Of a stretch of DNA of 64,000 nt, positions 52,306-61,606 are shown in pieces; the first letter of the stretch is position 1; each line of letters starts with the position of its first letter. A model generated the notes under the pieces. It was not told the origin of the DNA, searched no databases, and saw only the letters and a list, made by a program, of their open reading frames with translations. The stretch is taken from positions 3,844,001-3,908,000 of the forward strand of contig NZ_LR134355.1 of assembly GCF_900637205.1 (NCBI RefSeq), read 5' to 3'. Source of the stretch: Mycolicibacterium chitae (GTDB lineage: Bacteria; Actinomycetota; Actinomycetes; Mycobacteriales; Mycobacteriaceae). The position numbers and the translations under genes were made by a program.

Positions 52306-52911
52306 ATGGCGGAGCGCTGGACCCGGGAGCGGCGACTCGAGCACACCCGCTCCCTGCTGCTGGATGCCGCCGAGGCGGTCTTCGGCGAAAAGGGCTTCAC
52401 CGCAGCCACTCTCGACGACATCGCGTATGCGGCGGGTTACACCAAGGGCGCCATCTACAAGCACTTCTCCACCAAGGAAGACCTGTTCCTGGCGGTCAGC
52501 GACCGGTACTGGCGGCGCTACTTCGACAGCTTCGCCGAGGTGATGTCCTCGGCGAGCCGGGTGGGTGCCCACGAACTCGACCAGATCGCCGAGCGCTGGC
52601 GTCAGCTCAGCCTCGACCGCGGCGCCCAGCAGGCCGCGCTCGGGCTGGAGTTCACGCTGTATCTGCATCGCAACCCCGACGCCAGGGACCGGGTGGCGGC
52701 GAAACGCTCCGAGGTCGTCACCAAGCTCGCCGATTTCATCGTCGAGAGCATGGACAAGCTGGGCGCCACGCTGTCGATCCCGCCGCTGCTCTTCGCCGAG
52801 ACCCTGGTGGCCACCAGCGACTCGGTGATCCTGGGCAGCCAACTCGACGGCATCGATCTCTACCGCCCGGTGATCGAGATGTACACCTCGGTCATCAAGC
52901 TGCCCGACTGA
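52306..52911 (+). CDS. TetR-family transcriptional regulator
   Basis: 201 residues. N-terminal helix-turn-helix (LLLDAAEAVFGEKGFTAATLDDIAYAAGYTKGAIYKHFSTKEDLF) followed by an all-helical ligand domain. It is divergent from the AveC-MoxR-VWA operon and probably controls it. The intergenic region has ATAC-N6-GTAT (52246-52259) and ACAAGT/ACTTGT (52252-52257, 52286-52291) inverted words that could be its operator; this is weak evidence. Convergent with the carotenoid oxygenase gene. Confidence 0.9.
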   Translation: MAERWTRERRLEHTRSLLLDAAEAVFGEKGFTAATLDDIAYAAGYTKGAIYKHFSTKEDLFLAVSDRYWRRYFDSFAEVMSSASRVGAHELDQIAERWRQLSLDRGAQQAALGLEFTLYLHRNPDARDRVAAKRSEVVTKLADFIVESMDKLGATLSIPPLLFAETLVATSDSVILGSQLDGIDLYRPVIEMYTSVIKLPD

Positions 52912-52919
52912 CGGATTCC

Positions 52920-54374
52920 TCAGCCCACCCCGAGCGCCTGGCGATACAGCGGGCTGTCACTGCTGTAGTAGTTGCAGTGAAATCCGCTGGGAATCCGGAA
53001 CGGAACCTTCACCCGCGCCACCGGGCCGACGGCCAGCGCGGCGGCCTCGAACACCGCCAGTTCGGTCTCGGCCTCCCCCGCCCGGTGCACGAGCGTCAGC
53101 GCGTACCCGTCGAGTTCGTCGGTGCCGCCGAGACGCGGCGCGAAGATCAGCTCGCCGGCCGCGGCCCCGTCGCCGAAGTGGTACAAGTCCTCGGCCCCGG
53201 TCTCGGTGTCCACCCGCACGACCGCATCCATCCCGTCGGCGCGGCCGTCGACGGAGTTCAGGTTGGAGTTGGCGAAGGCGTGCCGGCTCCGACGGGTCAT
53301 CAATCGGTCGTCGGGGCGCGGGAACTGGATGTCGCGGTCGTTGAGGATGACCTCGCGCAGTACGTCGGTGGGCGCGGCGGGGTCAATGGTCCAGCGGCGC
53401 AGGCTCTGTCGGGTCTCCCGGTGGGAGCGGCGCCGGCCGTCGATGTCGGGGAACAGCGCGGTCCCCTCCGCGGCCGCGACATCGGCGACGATCCGGCCGC
53501 CGTCCTCCCACACGTTGGCCTGGTGCATCATGTGCCGCGGCTCGGCCTCGAACCACCGGACGTCGGCCGCGCCGCCGTCGCGCGGCATGACGCCCAGCTT
53601 GGTGGGCCGCTCGGTGTCCCAGGCCACCATCGGGCCACCCGAGATCGCGCGCTGCACACTGACGTCCAGCGGGGTGACCGGGAAGACCACGAAGTTCTCG
53701 GTGACGAAGAACGTGTGCATCATCGTCTGATGCGGGATCGGGATGTACTCGGTCTTGGTCGGGTTGCCGGCGGAATCGATGACGTCGTACCGGATTTCGG
53801 GGGCCTGCCCGCCGTGTCGCGCGAGCACGCCGATGTTGATCAGCTCACCGGTGTGCTGGTCGACGGTCGGATGCGCCGAGAACGTCGTGGTGATCACCCC
53901 GCCGTAGTGGTGTTCGCCGACGGTCTCGAGGGTGTGCGGGTTCATCTCGACCGGCGGGGCGCCCTCCATCAGCGCCAGCAGCTTGCCCCCGTGCAGGATC
54001 ACGTTGGTGTTGGCGGTGTTGTAGCGGGTGCCGGCGGCCAGCGGATCACTGGTCATCGGGTTGCCGTGCACCCCGAACAGGCGCCGGCCGGCCTTCATCT
54101 CCAGCAGCAGCTTGTCGGTGCGGACCCATCGGTTGCGCATCGCCACCCGCCCCTCGGCGAGGTAGAACGCGTAGACCATGCCGTCGCCGTCGAACCAGTG
54201 GTAGTCCTCGTGGGTCGGCGGATACAGCGGCTCGGCGCCGTTGCGGTAGAACACCCCCGCCAGATCCTCAGGCAGTTCGCCCTCGACGAACAGGTCGGGC
54301 GCCTCCACCTCCATCCGGTTGGGACGGTGATGGCCGGTCAGGAAGGGGCTCTCGCGAAACGCCGTGCTTGCCAT
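52920..54374 (-). CDS. Carotenoid cleavage dioxygenase family protein (RPE65-like)
   Basis: 484 residues, a seven-bladed propeller iron(II) dioxygenase that cleaves carotenoids, apocarotenoids or stilbene-type C=C bonds. The four iron-binding histidines fit HYGGVITTTFSAHPTVD, MMHTFFVTENFVVFP and the final FHCNYYS region, with EPRHMMHQANVWEDGG in between. Starts at ATG 54374 after GAGG. Last gene of the SDR-Rieske-TetR operon. The real substrate is unknown; its company (P450, Mce, Rieske) suggests a terpenoid. Confidence 0.9.
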   Translation of the reverse strand: MASTAFRESPFLTGHHRPNRMEVEAPDLFVEGELPEDLAGVFYRNGAEPLYPPTHEDYHWFDGDGMVYAFYLAEGRVAMRNRWVRTDKLLLEMKAGRRLFGVHGNPMTSDPLAAGTRYNTANTNVILHGGKLLALMEGAPPVEMNPHTLETVGEHHYGGVITTTFSAHPTVDQHTGELINIGVLARHGGQAPEIRYDVIDSAGNPTKTEYIPIPHQTMMHTFFVTENFVVFPVTPLDVSVQRAISGGPMVAWDTERPTKLGVMPRDGGAADVRWFEAEPRHMMHQANVWEDGGRIVADVAAAEGTALFPDIDGRRRSHRETRQSLRRWTIDPAAPTDVLREVILNDRDIQFPRPDDRLMTRRSRHAFANSNLNSVDGRADGMDAVVRVDTETGAEDLYHFGDGAAAGELIFAPRLGGTDELDGYALTLVHRAGEAETELAVFEAAALAVGPVARVKVPFRIPSGFHCNYYSSDSPLYRQALGVG

Positions 54375-54386
54375 GGTGTTCGGTCC

Positions 54387-55031
54387 TCAGGGGTCGGCCG
54401 GCGGGTCCGCGCCGGGTTCCAGGAGCAGGGTGTCGATCAGTTGGTTCATCCGGTCCATCGCGGCGGCATCGTGGGAGGCCGCCGCGTGGGCGAAGCCGTC
54501 GACGATGGCGCTGATCATGCCCGCGACCTCGACCGGATCCAGGTCGGTCGGGATCAGCCCGCCCTCTTGGCCGGTGGCGACGGCACCCGCGAGGGCCTCG
54601 GCCATCGTTGCGGCCTGCTTGCCGAACGCCTCCGACAGTTCCTCGTGGCGGCGCGCATCGATCGGCGCGGTCGCCACGAAGCCGGCCAACTCGGGCGATT
54701 CGTGGTTGATCCGCATCGATTCGGTGAGCACCGCGCGCAACAAGCCGCGCACGGTGTGGGCACCGGCCATCACTTGCGAGGACCGCGCGACGATCTTGCC
54801 GTAGACGTCGTCGCAGACCGCGTCGAACAGCTTGCGCTTGGTGCCGAAGTGGTAGTACACGGATCCCGCGGTGACACCGGCCATTTCGGCGATGAGGTTG
54901 TTGGTGGCCGGCCCGTAGCCGTACTGCGCGAAGCAGCGGCACGCTGCGTCGATGACTCGCTGCCGGGTGTCGACGCTGTCGATTCCGGCCGGACGTCCCG
55001 GCCCGGGCCTGCTCACCTTGTTTTCACTCAC
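54387..55031 (-). CDS. TetR-family transcriptional regulator
   Basis: 214 residues from GTG 55031. HTH: RQRVIDAACRCFAQYGYGPATNNLIAEMAGVTAGSVYYHFGTKRKLFDAV. A C-terminal ligand domain follows. Start is uncertain: a codon at 55082 would add 17 residues and overlap the Rieske stop. As a member of the operon controlled by the 57310-57328 operator-like repeat, it is a good candidate for autoregulation and for control of the region 24020-32170 operon (inference). Confidence 0.85.
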   Translation of the reverse strand: MSENKVSRPGPGRPAGIDSVDTRQRVIDAACRCFAQYGYGPATNNLIAEMAGVTAGSVYYHFGTKRKLFDAVCDDVYGKIVARSSQVMAGAHTVRGLLRAVLTESMRINHESPELAGFVATAPIDARRHEELSEAFGKQAATMAEALAGAVATGQEGGLIPTDLDPVEVAGMISAIVDGFAHAAASHDAAAMDRMNQLIDTLLLEPGADPPADP

Positions 55032-55071
55032 CCCCCTATCATCGCGCACGAGCGCAAGCAGGGGGTCCGCC

Positions 55072-56463
55072 TCAGCGGTCAAGGTAGGCGTCGAGATCTT
55101 GGTGGAACTGCCGGATCCGGATCTCCTGATAGTTCGCCAGGGTCACGCCCGGCTTGGTCATCGACTTGAGCCCGCGTTGGATGCGCGGCAGGTTCGCCAG
55201 GTCCTGGTTGAACACCGCGCACAGGCCGCCGAGTTCGGGTGCGGCGCTGTAATCCTCGTCGGCCCCGAGCCAATGCACGGGCCCGGTCTTCGGTTTCGGC
55301 ACGCCCGCCGGCAGCGGTGTGAGCATCATGATGTCGAAGATGCAGCGATCCGGGTCGTTGCCGTAGGGCCGGAATCGATACGTCAGCGGCGCCCCGACGC
55401 CGGCCCACGGCACCATGTTCGGGAAGACGAAATATTGGATGGCGTCCAAGATCTCCGAGTCGCTGGCCCCCGACAGGTCCGCGCCGGTGGCCGCGGCCAG
55501 GTTCGCGCGCATGGCCTCGGCGACGATCGGGCGCGCCGAGGCGCCCTCGGGGACCTCGAAGGTGCCCACCCCGTCGGGATAGAAGTCCCGGAACATCGCG
55601 TCGAGGACGTCCTGGGGTTCCAGCGGTTCCAGGTGCGGGCTGCTGGTCGCCTGCGGTGTGATCATCCGGTTGAAGCCGGGCAACCCGTCGGCGCGCGAGT
55701 ACACGTCGTACTGGGTGTTCGAGTCGCCGAGGTACTCGAGCAACTGCGGATGGGTCGCGATGACGTGGTAGGACTCCAGGAAGGCCTCCATGCCGACCTT
55801 CCAGTTGCAGTCGATGACCTTGGCCACGTGGATGGCCTTGAAGCGGTCCTGCAACGCGAACGGCGCGAAGTGCTTGTCCAGGTCACCGAGGTAGGTCTCC
55901 AGCGACTCGGCGCCGGGGTCCGGGTTGACGAACACGAACCCGGCCCACAGGCCGGTCTGGGCCTCGGGCAGCCCGAACTCTTCCGCCCGCACGTGCGGGA
56001 AATCCCACCGGCACGGCACGTCAGTCAGCGCGCCGTCCAGGCTCCAGGTGAAACCGTGGAAGGGACAACGCAATTGGTTGGCGTGGCCGCTGTCGTCACA
56101 CAGCCGGGTGCCGCGATGCAGGCACGCGTTGTGGTAGGCCTTGATGTCGCCGCCCTCGGTCCGCACGACGATCAGGGAGAGGTCGGCGACGTCGTACACC
56201 AGGTAGTCGCCGGCCTCGGGGATGTCCTCCTCCCGACAGGCGAACTGCCAGGCCTTCTTCCACACCTTCTCCACCTCGAGGCGGTGGAATTCGTGGGTCA
56301 GGTAGCGGTCCTTGTCGATGTCCGCCGAGCCGAGGTACTCGTAGGACTCCTCCCGCAGCGGGGTGGGCACCTCCCGGCTGTCGGTGGCCAGCAGGCTCTG
56401 CACGGTCGGGCCCGCAGAACGTGCCTCACCCGGTTGCACCGGGCGGTCGACTGTATTCGTCAT
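55072..56463 (-). CDS. Rieske non-heme iron oxygenase, large subunit
   Basis: 463 residues. Rieske [2Fe-2S] ligands Cys114-x-His116 and Cys133-x2-His136 (CLHRGTRLC, CPFHGF). The catalytic iron site is in the ESYHVIATHPQLLEY segment. Aromatic-ring-hydroxylating or related oxygenases need a ferredoxin and reductase; neither is in this operon, though a [2Fe-2S] ferredoxin lies at 26039. ATG 56463 with AGGAGG ahead. 19 bases after the SDR gene. Confidence 0.92.
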   Translation of the reverse strand: MTNTVDRPVQPGEARSAGPTVQSLLATDSREVPTPLREESYEYLGSADIDKDRYLTHEFHRLEVEKVWKKAWQFACREEDIPEAGDYLVYDVADLSLIVVRTEGGDIKAYHNACLHRGTRLCDDSGHANQLRCPFHGFTWSLDGALTDVPCRWDFPHVRAEEFGLPEAQTGLWAGFVFVNPDPGAESLETYLGDLDKHFAPFALQDRFKAIHVAKVIDCNWKVGMEAFLESYHVIATHPQLLEYLGDSNTQYDVYSRADGLPGFNRMITPQATSSPHLEPLEPQDVLDAMFRDFYPDGVGTFEVPEGASARPIVAEAMRANLAAATGADLSGASDSEILDAIQYFVFPNMVPWAGVGAPLTYRFRPYGNDPDRCIFDIMMLTPLPAGVPKPKTGPVHWLGADEDYSAAPELGGLCAVFNQDLANLPRIQRGLKSMTKPGVTLANYQEIRIRQFHQDLDAYLDR

Positions 56464-56482
56464 CTTCGTCCTCCTAGTGGCC

Positions 56483-57247
56483 TCAGGCCGTGGCGAGCGA
56501 TTCGAGGTAGGTGCCGACCGCGGTCGCGATGAACGCCGAGCCGTTGATGGCCCAACCGCCGTCGACGTAGAGCACCTGACCGGTGACATAGCCCGCGGCG
56601 TCGGACGCCAGGAAGGCCACCGCCTCAGCAACGTCCTCGGGTTTGCCCAGGCGCCCCAGCGGCATCGCCTCGCCGATCGCCTGTTGCAGCCGCGGATCGG
56701 CGAACTCGGGTTCCGTACCGTCGGTGAGGATCAGCCCCGGCCCCACCGCGTTGACCCGGATGCGGCGCGGCGCGTACTCGGTGGCCATTTGCTTGGTCAA
56801 CGCCACCAGGGCGGCCTTGGAGGCCGGGTAGATGCCGCGACCCGCTCCCCCGAGTTCGGCCAGCACCGAGGTCAGGTTGACCACGGCCCCGCCGGTCGGG
56901 CCGAACTTGGGCGCCAACTCCCGGGTGACCAGCCAGCTGCCGAGCACGTTGGTCCGCAAGACCGCATCGACGTCCTCGACCGTGGAGTCGGCCAGCGTCT
57001 GGGACCGCCAGATGCCGGCGTTGTTGATCAGGACGTCCACCGAGTCGAGACTCGCGGCCAGTTCCGCCACCGCCGACGGGTCGGTGATGTCGCACTGGAC
57101 AGCCCGCGCGCCCACCTCCCGGGCGACGGCGTCGGCGGCCTCGCCGTCGAGGTCGACGGCCACCACCGTGGCGCCGCCCGCCGCTAACTTCTGCGTCACC
57201 GCACGTCCAATACCTTTTCCGGCACCGGTCACCACCGCAGTCGGCAC
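56483..57247 (-). CDS. SDR family oxidoreductase
   Basis: 254 residues. Rossmann TGAGKGIG at residues 7-14, Asp in VVAVDLDGE (NAD preference), NNAG at about 76-79, catalytic Tyr/Lys in YPASK, DGG near the C-terminus. GTG 57247 with GGGGAGG upstream. First gene of the minus-strand operon and divergent from the P450. It could oxidise an alcohol made by the P450 or the Rieske enzyme (inference). Confidence 0.92.
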   Translation of the reverse strand: MPTAVVTGAGKGIGRAVTQKLAAGGATVVAVDLDGEAADAVAREVGARAVQCDITDPSAVAELAASLDSVDVLINNAGIWRSQTLADSTVEDVDAVLRTNVLGSWLVTRELAPKFGPTGGAVVNLTSVLAELGGAGRGIYPASKAALVALTKQMATEYAPRRIRVNAVGPGLILTDGTEPEFADPRLQQAIGEAMPLGRLGKPEDVAEAVAFLASDAAGYVTGQVLYVDGGWAINGSAFIATAVGTYLESLATA

Positions 57248-57284
57248 TGCGCCTCCCCAATCCCGACGTCGTCGGATCTCGTGG

Positions 57285-57328
57285 TTGCATATGATCTAGC
57301 TCACTATTATATTAGTCCACTAATTAGT
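57285..57328. promoter_or_regulatory. Divergent promoters with shared operator-like repeat (SDR operon / P450-mce operon)
   Basis: Plus strand: TTGCAT (57285-57290), 17 bases, TATATT (57308-57313) ahead of the P450. Minus strand: TATAAT (57311-57306) for the SDR operon. The repeat TATTAGTC (57310-57317), CAC, TAATTAGT (57321-57328) overlaps both start regions; TTAGT-CC-ACTAA and ACTAATTAGT are internal palindromes. Its two 8-base words also occur at 32184-32210. Confidence 0.6.
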
Positions 57329-57358
57329 CAAGCGCGACGAGCAGCTGGGAGTCACCCC

Positions 57359-58630
57359 TTGAGCGACACCACCACCGAACGCACCACCTACCCAGTCGAC
57401 GCGTTCGATCCGCTCGAACCGGACACCATGCAGAACCCGCATCCGTGGAACCAGACGCTGCGCGCGGAGGCCCCGGTGCACTTCGTCGCGAGCCGGGGCA
57501 TGTGGTTCGTCACGTCGCGCGAGCTGGTCACCGAGGCGCTGACCAACCACGAGGTGTTCTCCTCGGCCTTCGGCGTGCCGCAGCTACCGCCGCCGGAATC
57601 GGTGGCCGCCGAGGTTGCTGCCATCGCGGCCGAAGGCTGGCCCCCGGTGCCCACCCTGCTCACGGCCGACCCGCCGGAGCACCACTACTACCGCCGGATG
57701 GTGGCCAAGGCGTTCACGCCGCGCTTCGTCGCCCAGCGCGAAGCCGCCATTCACGCCATCGTCGAAGATCTTGCCCAGCAACTCCCGATCGGGACGCCGG
57801 TGGAGTTCGTCTCGGCCTTCGCCGCGCCCCTGCCGCTGCGGATCATCGCCCACACCCTCAACGTTCCCGACGACCGCATCGACGACTTCAAGCGCTGGTC
57901 GGATCAGTTCGCGCTGACCATCGGCGCCGAGATCGACGAGGCCGGGGCGCTGGAACAGGCCCGCAGCCTGCTGGAGTACCAGCGCTACTTCGCCGACCAA
58001 CTCGAGCAACGCCGCACCGCGCCCCAGGACGACCTGATCACCGGACTGGTGCAGGCCTCCGAGGTCGGCGACGGTGATGAACCGTTGAGCACCGGCGCGG
58101 CGCTGAGCATCATCCAGCAGATCCTCATCGCCGGTAACGAGACCTCGACCAAGCTGATGACCGGGATGCTGTATCAGCTTGCGGAACAACCGAAGTGGTG
58201 GGACTGGCTGCGGGAGAGCCCGGCCGAGCGGGCCGCGGCCGTCGTCGAGGAGGGGCTGCGGTTCCTCACCCCGGTCCAGAGCATGTTCCGCATCACCAAG
58301 GCCGACGTCACGCTCGGCGACACCACGATCCCGGCCGGTTCGATGGTGGTGCTCAACTTCGGTTCGGCCAACCGCGACGAGACCCAGTTCGTCGAACCCG
58401 AGGAGTTCGACCCGTTGCGCACCAACGCCAAGAACCACCTGGCGTTCAGCGCCGGCATCCACGCCTGCCTGGGTGCGCCGCTGGCGCGACTGCAGGCCCG
58501 GATCGCGTTGGCGAACCTGGCCGGCCGCTTCCGGACGGTGCAGTTCGGGCCCGACAACGACTTCGCCTACGAACCCAGCTTCATGCTGCGGGGCTTCACC
58601 CGCCTGTCCCTGGTGTTCGAGGCCGACTGA
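57359..58630 (+). CDS. Cytochrome P450
   Basis: 423 residues. Heme ligand Cys370 in FSAGIHACLG; ExxR Glu298-Arg301 (EEGLR); I-helix AGNET (258-262), with Asn where many P450s have a Gly/Ala and Glu-Thr as the acid/alcohol pair. TTG 57359 is chosen: GGGAG precedes it, and further upstream codons run into the operator. Monooxygenase using a ferredoxin, possibly the [3Fe-4S] ferredoxin at 24250. It is 34 bases ahead of the yrbE-mce genes and probably co-transcribed with them. Confidence 0.92.
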   Translation: MSDTTTERTTYPVDAFDPLEPDTMQNPHPWNQTLRAEAPVHFVASRGMWFVTSRELVTEALTNHEVFSSAFGVPQLPPPESVAAEVAAIAAEGWPPVPTLLTADPPEHHYYRRMVAKAFTPRFVAQREAAIHAIVEDLAQQLPIGTPVEFVSAFAAPLPLRIIAHTLNVPDDRIDDFKRWSDQFALTIGAEIDEAGALEQARSLLEYQRYFADQLEQRRTAPQDDLITGLVQASEVGDGDEPLSTGAALSIIQQILIAGNETSTKLMTGMLYQLAEQPKWWDWLRESPAERAAAVVEEGLRFLTPVQSMFRITKADVTLGDTTIPAGSMVVLNFGSANRDETQFVEPEEFDPLRTNAKNHLAFSAGIHACLGAPLARLQARIALANLAGRFRTVQFGPDNDFAYEPSFMLRGFTRLSLVFEAD

Positions 58631-58664
58631 GCGTGCGGGGGGCAAGCCGAGGGGGCCGGCGAGA

Positions 58665-59492
58665 ATGACTGCCACACAGGAGGTCACGCAGTGGTGGCGG
58701 GGATATCTCGACCGCCACCCCGTGACCTCGCTGCGCACCGTGGGGGGTCAGTGTGTGCTGGCCGTGCGGGTGTTCCAGCACCTGATCGGCGACATCGTGC
58801 GGGGCCGATTCCCGTTCTGGGAGTTCGTCGAACAGGCGGTGTTCATGGCGCGCACCGCGGTGGTGCCGACACTGTTCATCGCGGTGCCGATCAGCATCAC
58901 CCTGGCGGTGCAGTTCAGCCTGCTGGCCGGACAACTCGGCGCCACGGCGCTGGCCGGGGCGGCCAACGGGCTGGCGGTGATCCGGCAGGGCGCCCCCCTG
59001 GTCGCGGCGATCCTGATGGCCGCCGCCGTCGGCTCGGCGATGAGCGCCGACCTCGGTTCGCGCACCATCCGCGACGAGACCGACGCCATGGAGGTGATGG
59101 GGGTTTCGGTGATCCGCCGGCTGGTGGTGCCGCGCCTGGCCGCCGCGGTCGTGATCTCGGTCGCGCTGACCGGCTTCACGTGCTTCATCGGGTTCCTGGC
59201 CGGCTACGCCTTCACGGTGATGCTCCAGGGCGGCACGCCGGGCAGCTACACCGCGACCTTCTCGTCCTTCGCCACCGTCGACGATCTGATCCTGACGTTG
59301 ATCAAGGCGGTCGTGTTCGGGATGATCGTCGCGATCATCGCCTGTTACAAGGGACTGGACACCCGCGGCGGACCCGCCGGGGTGGCCAACTCGGTGAATG
59401 CGGCTGTGGTGCAGTCGATCCTGCTGTTGCTGCTGACCAACGTGCTGATCAGCCAGATGTATCTGGTGCTGTTCCCGAAGACGAGTTTCTGA
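58665..59492 (+). CDS. YrbE-type Mce ABC transporter permease A
   Basis: 275 residues, MlaE/YrbE permease with five or six helices. Seen: VVPTLFIAVPISITLAVQFSLLAGQLG, SAMSADLGSRTIRDETDAMEVMGV (EExDA-like coupling loop), and a hydrophobic C-terminus. Together with the next YrbE it forms the membrane channel of an Mce lipid importer. The ATG at 58665 lies in GAGAATG with a GAGGGGG just upstream. Confidence 0.92.
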   Translation: MTATQEVTQWWRGYLDRHPVTSLRTVGGQCVLAVRVFQHLIGDIVRGRFPFWEFVEQAVFMARTAVVPTLFIAVPISITLAVQFSLLAGQLGATALAGAANGLAVIRQGAPLVAAILMAAAVGSAMSADLGSRTIRDETDAMEVMGVSVIRRLVVPRLAAAVVISVALTGFTCFIGFLAGYAFTVMLQGGTPGSYTATFSSFATVDDLILTLIKAVVFGMIVAIIACYKGLDTRGGPAGVANSVNAAVVQSILLLLLTNVLISQMYLVLFPKTSF

Positions 59493-59495
59493 CCG

Positions 59496-60353
59496 ATGGC
59501 CGTCAGCGTCTACCTGCCCCGCGGCGTGCGTCCCGTGCAGAACGCCGCGGAGTCCACCGGCTTCCAGATGGCCCGCATCGGCCACATGGTCGCGTTCTTC
59601 TTCCGCACCCTGGCCGGCATCCCCACCGTGCTCAAGCGGTACCCGCGCGAATTCCTGCGCCTGTCCTCCGACGTCACCTGGGGCAACGGGTCGATCGTCG
59701 TCGGCGGCGGCACCGCCGGCGTGGTCCTGGTGGTCGGCGCCGCGGCCGGCGCGGTGGTGGCGATCGAGGGCTACAACGCGCTGAACCTTCTGGGTCTGGG
59801 GCCGGCCACCGGCCTGCTGACCGCGCTGGCCACGGTCCGCGAACTCGCGCCCCTGATGGCCGCGCTGGCTTTCGCGATCCAGGCCGGGTGCCGGTTCACC
59901 GCCCAACTCGGCGCCATGCGGATCTCCGAGGAGATCGACGCGCTGGACGCGGTGGCCATCCGGCCCATCCCCTACCTGGTGACCACCCGGGTGTTGGCCT
60001 CCGCGCTGGCGGTGGTGCCGCTGTTCGTGGTCTGCCTGGCGCTGAACTTCCTGGTCTGCCAGTTCGTGGTGTTCCTGGCCAGCGGTCAGGCCACCGGCAC
60101 CTACCTGCACTACTTCACCCTGATGCTGTCCGGGCGCGACATGATCTTCGCGGTCATCAAGGTCGCGGTGTTCGTCGCGATCATGTCGACGGTGCAGTGC
60201 TACTACGGGTTCTACGCCACCGGCGGTCCGCGCGGGGTCGGCATCGCCGCCGGCCGGGCGATGCGGGCCAGCATCACCCTGATGGTCATCACGAACATGA
60301 TGCTCACCATGGCGTTCTGGGGCATCGACTCCGGCGGAAGGCTCGGCGGCTGA
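59496..60353 (+). CDS. YrbE-type Mce ABC transporter permease B
   Basis: 285 residues, second MlaE/YrbE permease; coupling loop GAMRISEEIDALDAVAIRPIPYLVTTRV, EQ-like LATVRELAPLMAALAFAIQAG. Three bases after the first yrbE gene. The two YrbE proteins usually work with the Mkl/MceG ATPase, which is not in the window. Confidence 0.93.
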   Translation: MAVSVYLPRGVRPVQNAAESTGFQMARIGHMVAFFFRTLAGIPTVLKRYPREFLRLSSDVTWGNGSIVVGGGTAGVVLVVGAAAGAVVAIEGYNALNLLGLGPATGLLTALATVRELAPLMAALAFAIQAGCRFTAQLGAMRISEEIDALDAVAIRPIPYLVTTRVLASALAVVPLFVVCLALNFLVCQFVVFLASGQATGTYLHYFTLMLSGRDMIFAVIKVAVFVAIMSTVQCYYGFYATGGPRGVGIAAGRAMRASITLMVITNMMLTMAFWGIDSGGRLGG

Positions 60354-61606
60354 TGGGCAATCAGTTCGAACTCGACGGCCGCGGACCGTCCACCCGCTCG
60401 CTGATCCTGACGTGCATCGCATTCCTGGCGGTGTGTGCCGTCGCGGCGGCGCTGATGTTCGCCAAGTCCAACGGCACGTTGGACGCCCGGGTGCCGGTCG
60501 TGGCCCAGCTGGCCAGCGTCGGCGACGGGCTGCCGATGAAGTCCGACGTGAAGTACCGCGGGGTGTTGGTCGGCATGGTGCGTTCGGTGCAGCCCGCGCT
60601 GCACGGCGGCGACAACATCGTGCAGATCGATCTGCGGCCGCAGTACGTCGACAACATCCCGGCCTCGGTCACCGCGCGCATCGTCCCGGGCAACGCGTTC
60701 GCGGTGTCCACGGTGCAGCTGGTCGACGACGGGGCCGGCGGTCCGCCGATCCGCTCCGGCGACGTCATCGAGCAGGACGCCACCCTGCCCACCCAGCTGT
60801 TCCAGACCACCCTGGCCAAGCTGCGCGAGTTGGTCGACGCGGCCGGGCGTCCGGAGACCGACCACACCCTGGGCATCATGCGCACGATCGCCGACGCCAC
60901 CGCCGGCAAGGGACCGGAACTGACCGCGGCCGCCCAGGGCCTCAACCGGATCGTCGCCGAGATGAACGCGCTGCGGGTCGAGGAGTCCGGCCCGCCGACC
61001 CTGCAGACCTGGACCTCGGCGATCACCGCGCTGGGCAGCACCGCCCCGGAGTTGTTGGATTCGTTGCAGAACGCCGTGCAGCCGATGCGCACCGTCGCCG
61101 AACAGCATGCCGCACTGGGCAATCTGCTCACCGGCGGCACTCACACGATGGGCACGCTGCGCAAGGCGATGGACAACCACACCGACAACCTGGTCGGCAT
61201 CACCACCAACCTCACGCCGGTGATCGGGGTGCTCGCCGATCGCTCGGCCAAGTTCCCGGCCGTGGCGGTCGGGTTGAACAACGTCGTCGACGGCTTCTTC
61301 AACGAGATGTGGACCCGCACCGACCAGAAGGTGACCTTCACGTTCAAGCTGGTGGTCTCGCTGACGCCGCTGCGGCTGTACAACCGGGCCGACTGCCCGG
61401 TCTACGGGCCGCTGCGCGGACCGAGTTGCGAGACCGCACCCGAGGGCATCCCCGTCGTCGAGACCCGGGGCCTGCCCGACCCGCGCGCGTATGCGCCGCC
61501 ACCGGGGATCACCCTGCCCACCGCGGCGAACCCGGCCGACGAGGTCATTCTCGGCGTGCTCGAAACACCGCCGCCGCCAGTCGAGTTCATCCCGGGGGCG
61601 CCATGA
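60353..61606 (+). CDS. Mce family protein A
   Basis: 417 residues. N-terminal membrane anchor, then the MCE domain (SVGDGLPMKSDVKYRGVLVGMVRSV, about 45-130) and a long alpha-helical region that forms a tube across the envelope in Mce complexes. Pro-rich tail (ETPPPPVEFIPG). Start ATG 60353 shares a base with the yrbE stop (TGATG). First of the six mce genes expected. Confidence 0.92.
   Translation: MGNQFELDGRGPSTRSLILTCIAFLAVCAVAAALMFAKSNGTLDARVPVVAQLASVGDGLPMKSDVKYRGVLVGMVRSVQPALHGGDNIVQIDLRPQYVDNIPASVTARIVPGNAFAVSTVQLVDDGAGGPPIRSGDVIEQDATLPTQLFQTTLAKLRELVDAAGRPETDHTLGIMRTIADATAGKGPELTAAAQGLNRIVAEMNALRVEESGPPTLQTWTSAITALGSTAPELLDSLQNAVQPMRTVAEQHAALGNLLTGGTHTMGTLRKAMDNHTDNLVGITTNLTPVIGVLADRSAKFPAVAVGLNNVVDGFFNEMWTRTDQKVTFTFKLVVSLTPLRLYNRADCPVYGPLRGPSCETAPEGIPVVETRGLPDPRAYAPPPGITLPTAANPADEVILGVLETPPPPVEFIPGAP

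Noticed and set aside
52110..55169. 1019-codon plus-strand frame across the TetR, carotenoid oxygenase and second TetR genes
   Set aside because: It covers three clear genes in other frames and has no recognisable domain; an artefact of GC-rich codon bias.
58596..60422. 608-codon minus-strand frame opposite the yrbE genes
   Set aside because: Gln/Arg/Gly/His-rich, antisense to conserved permeases, no domain.
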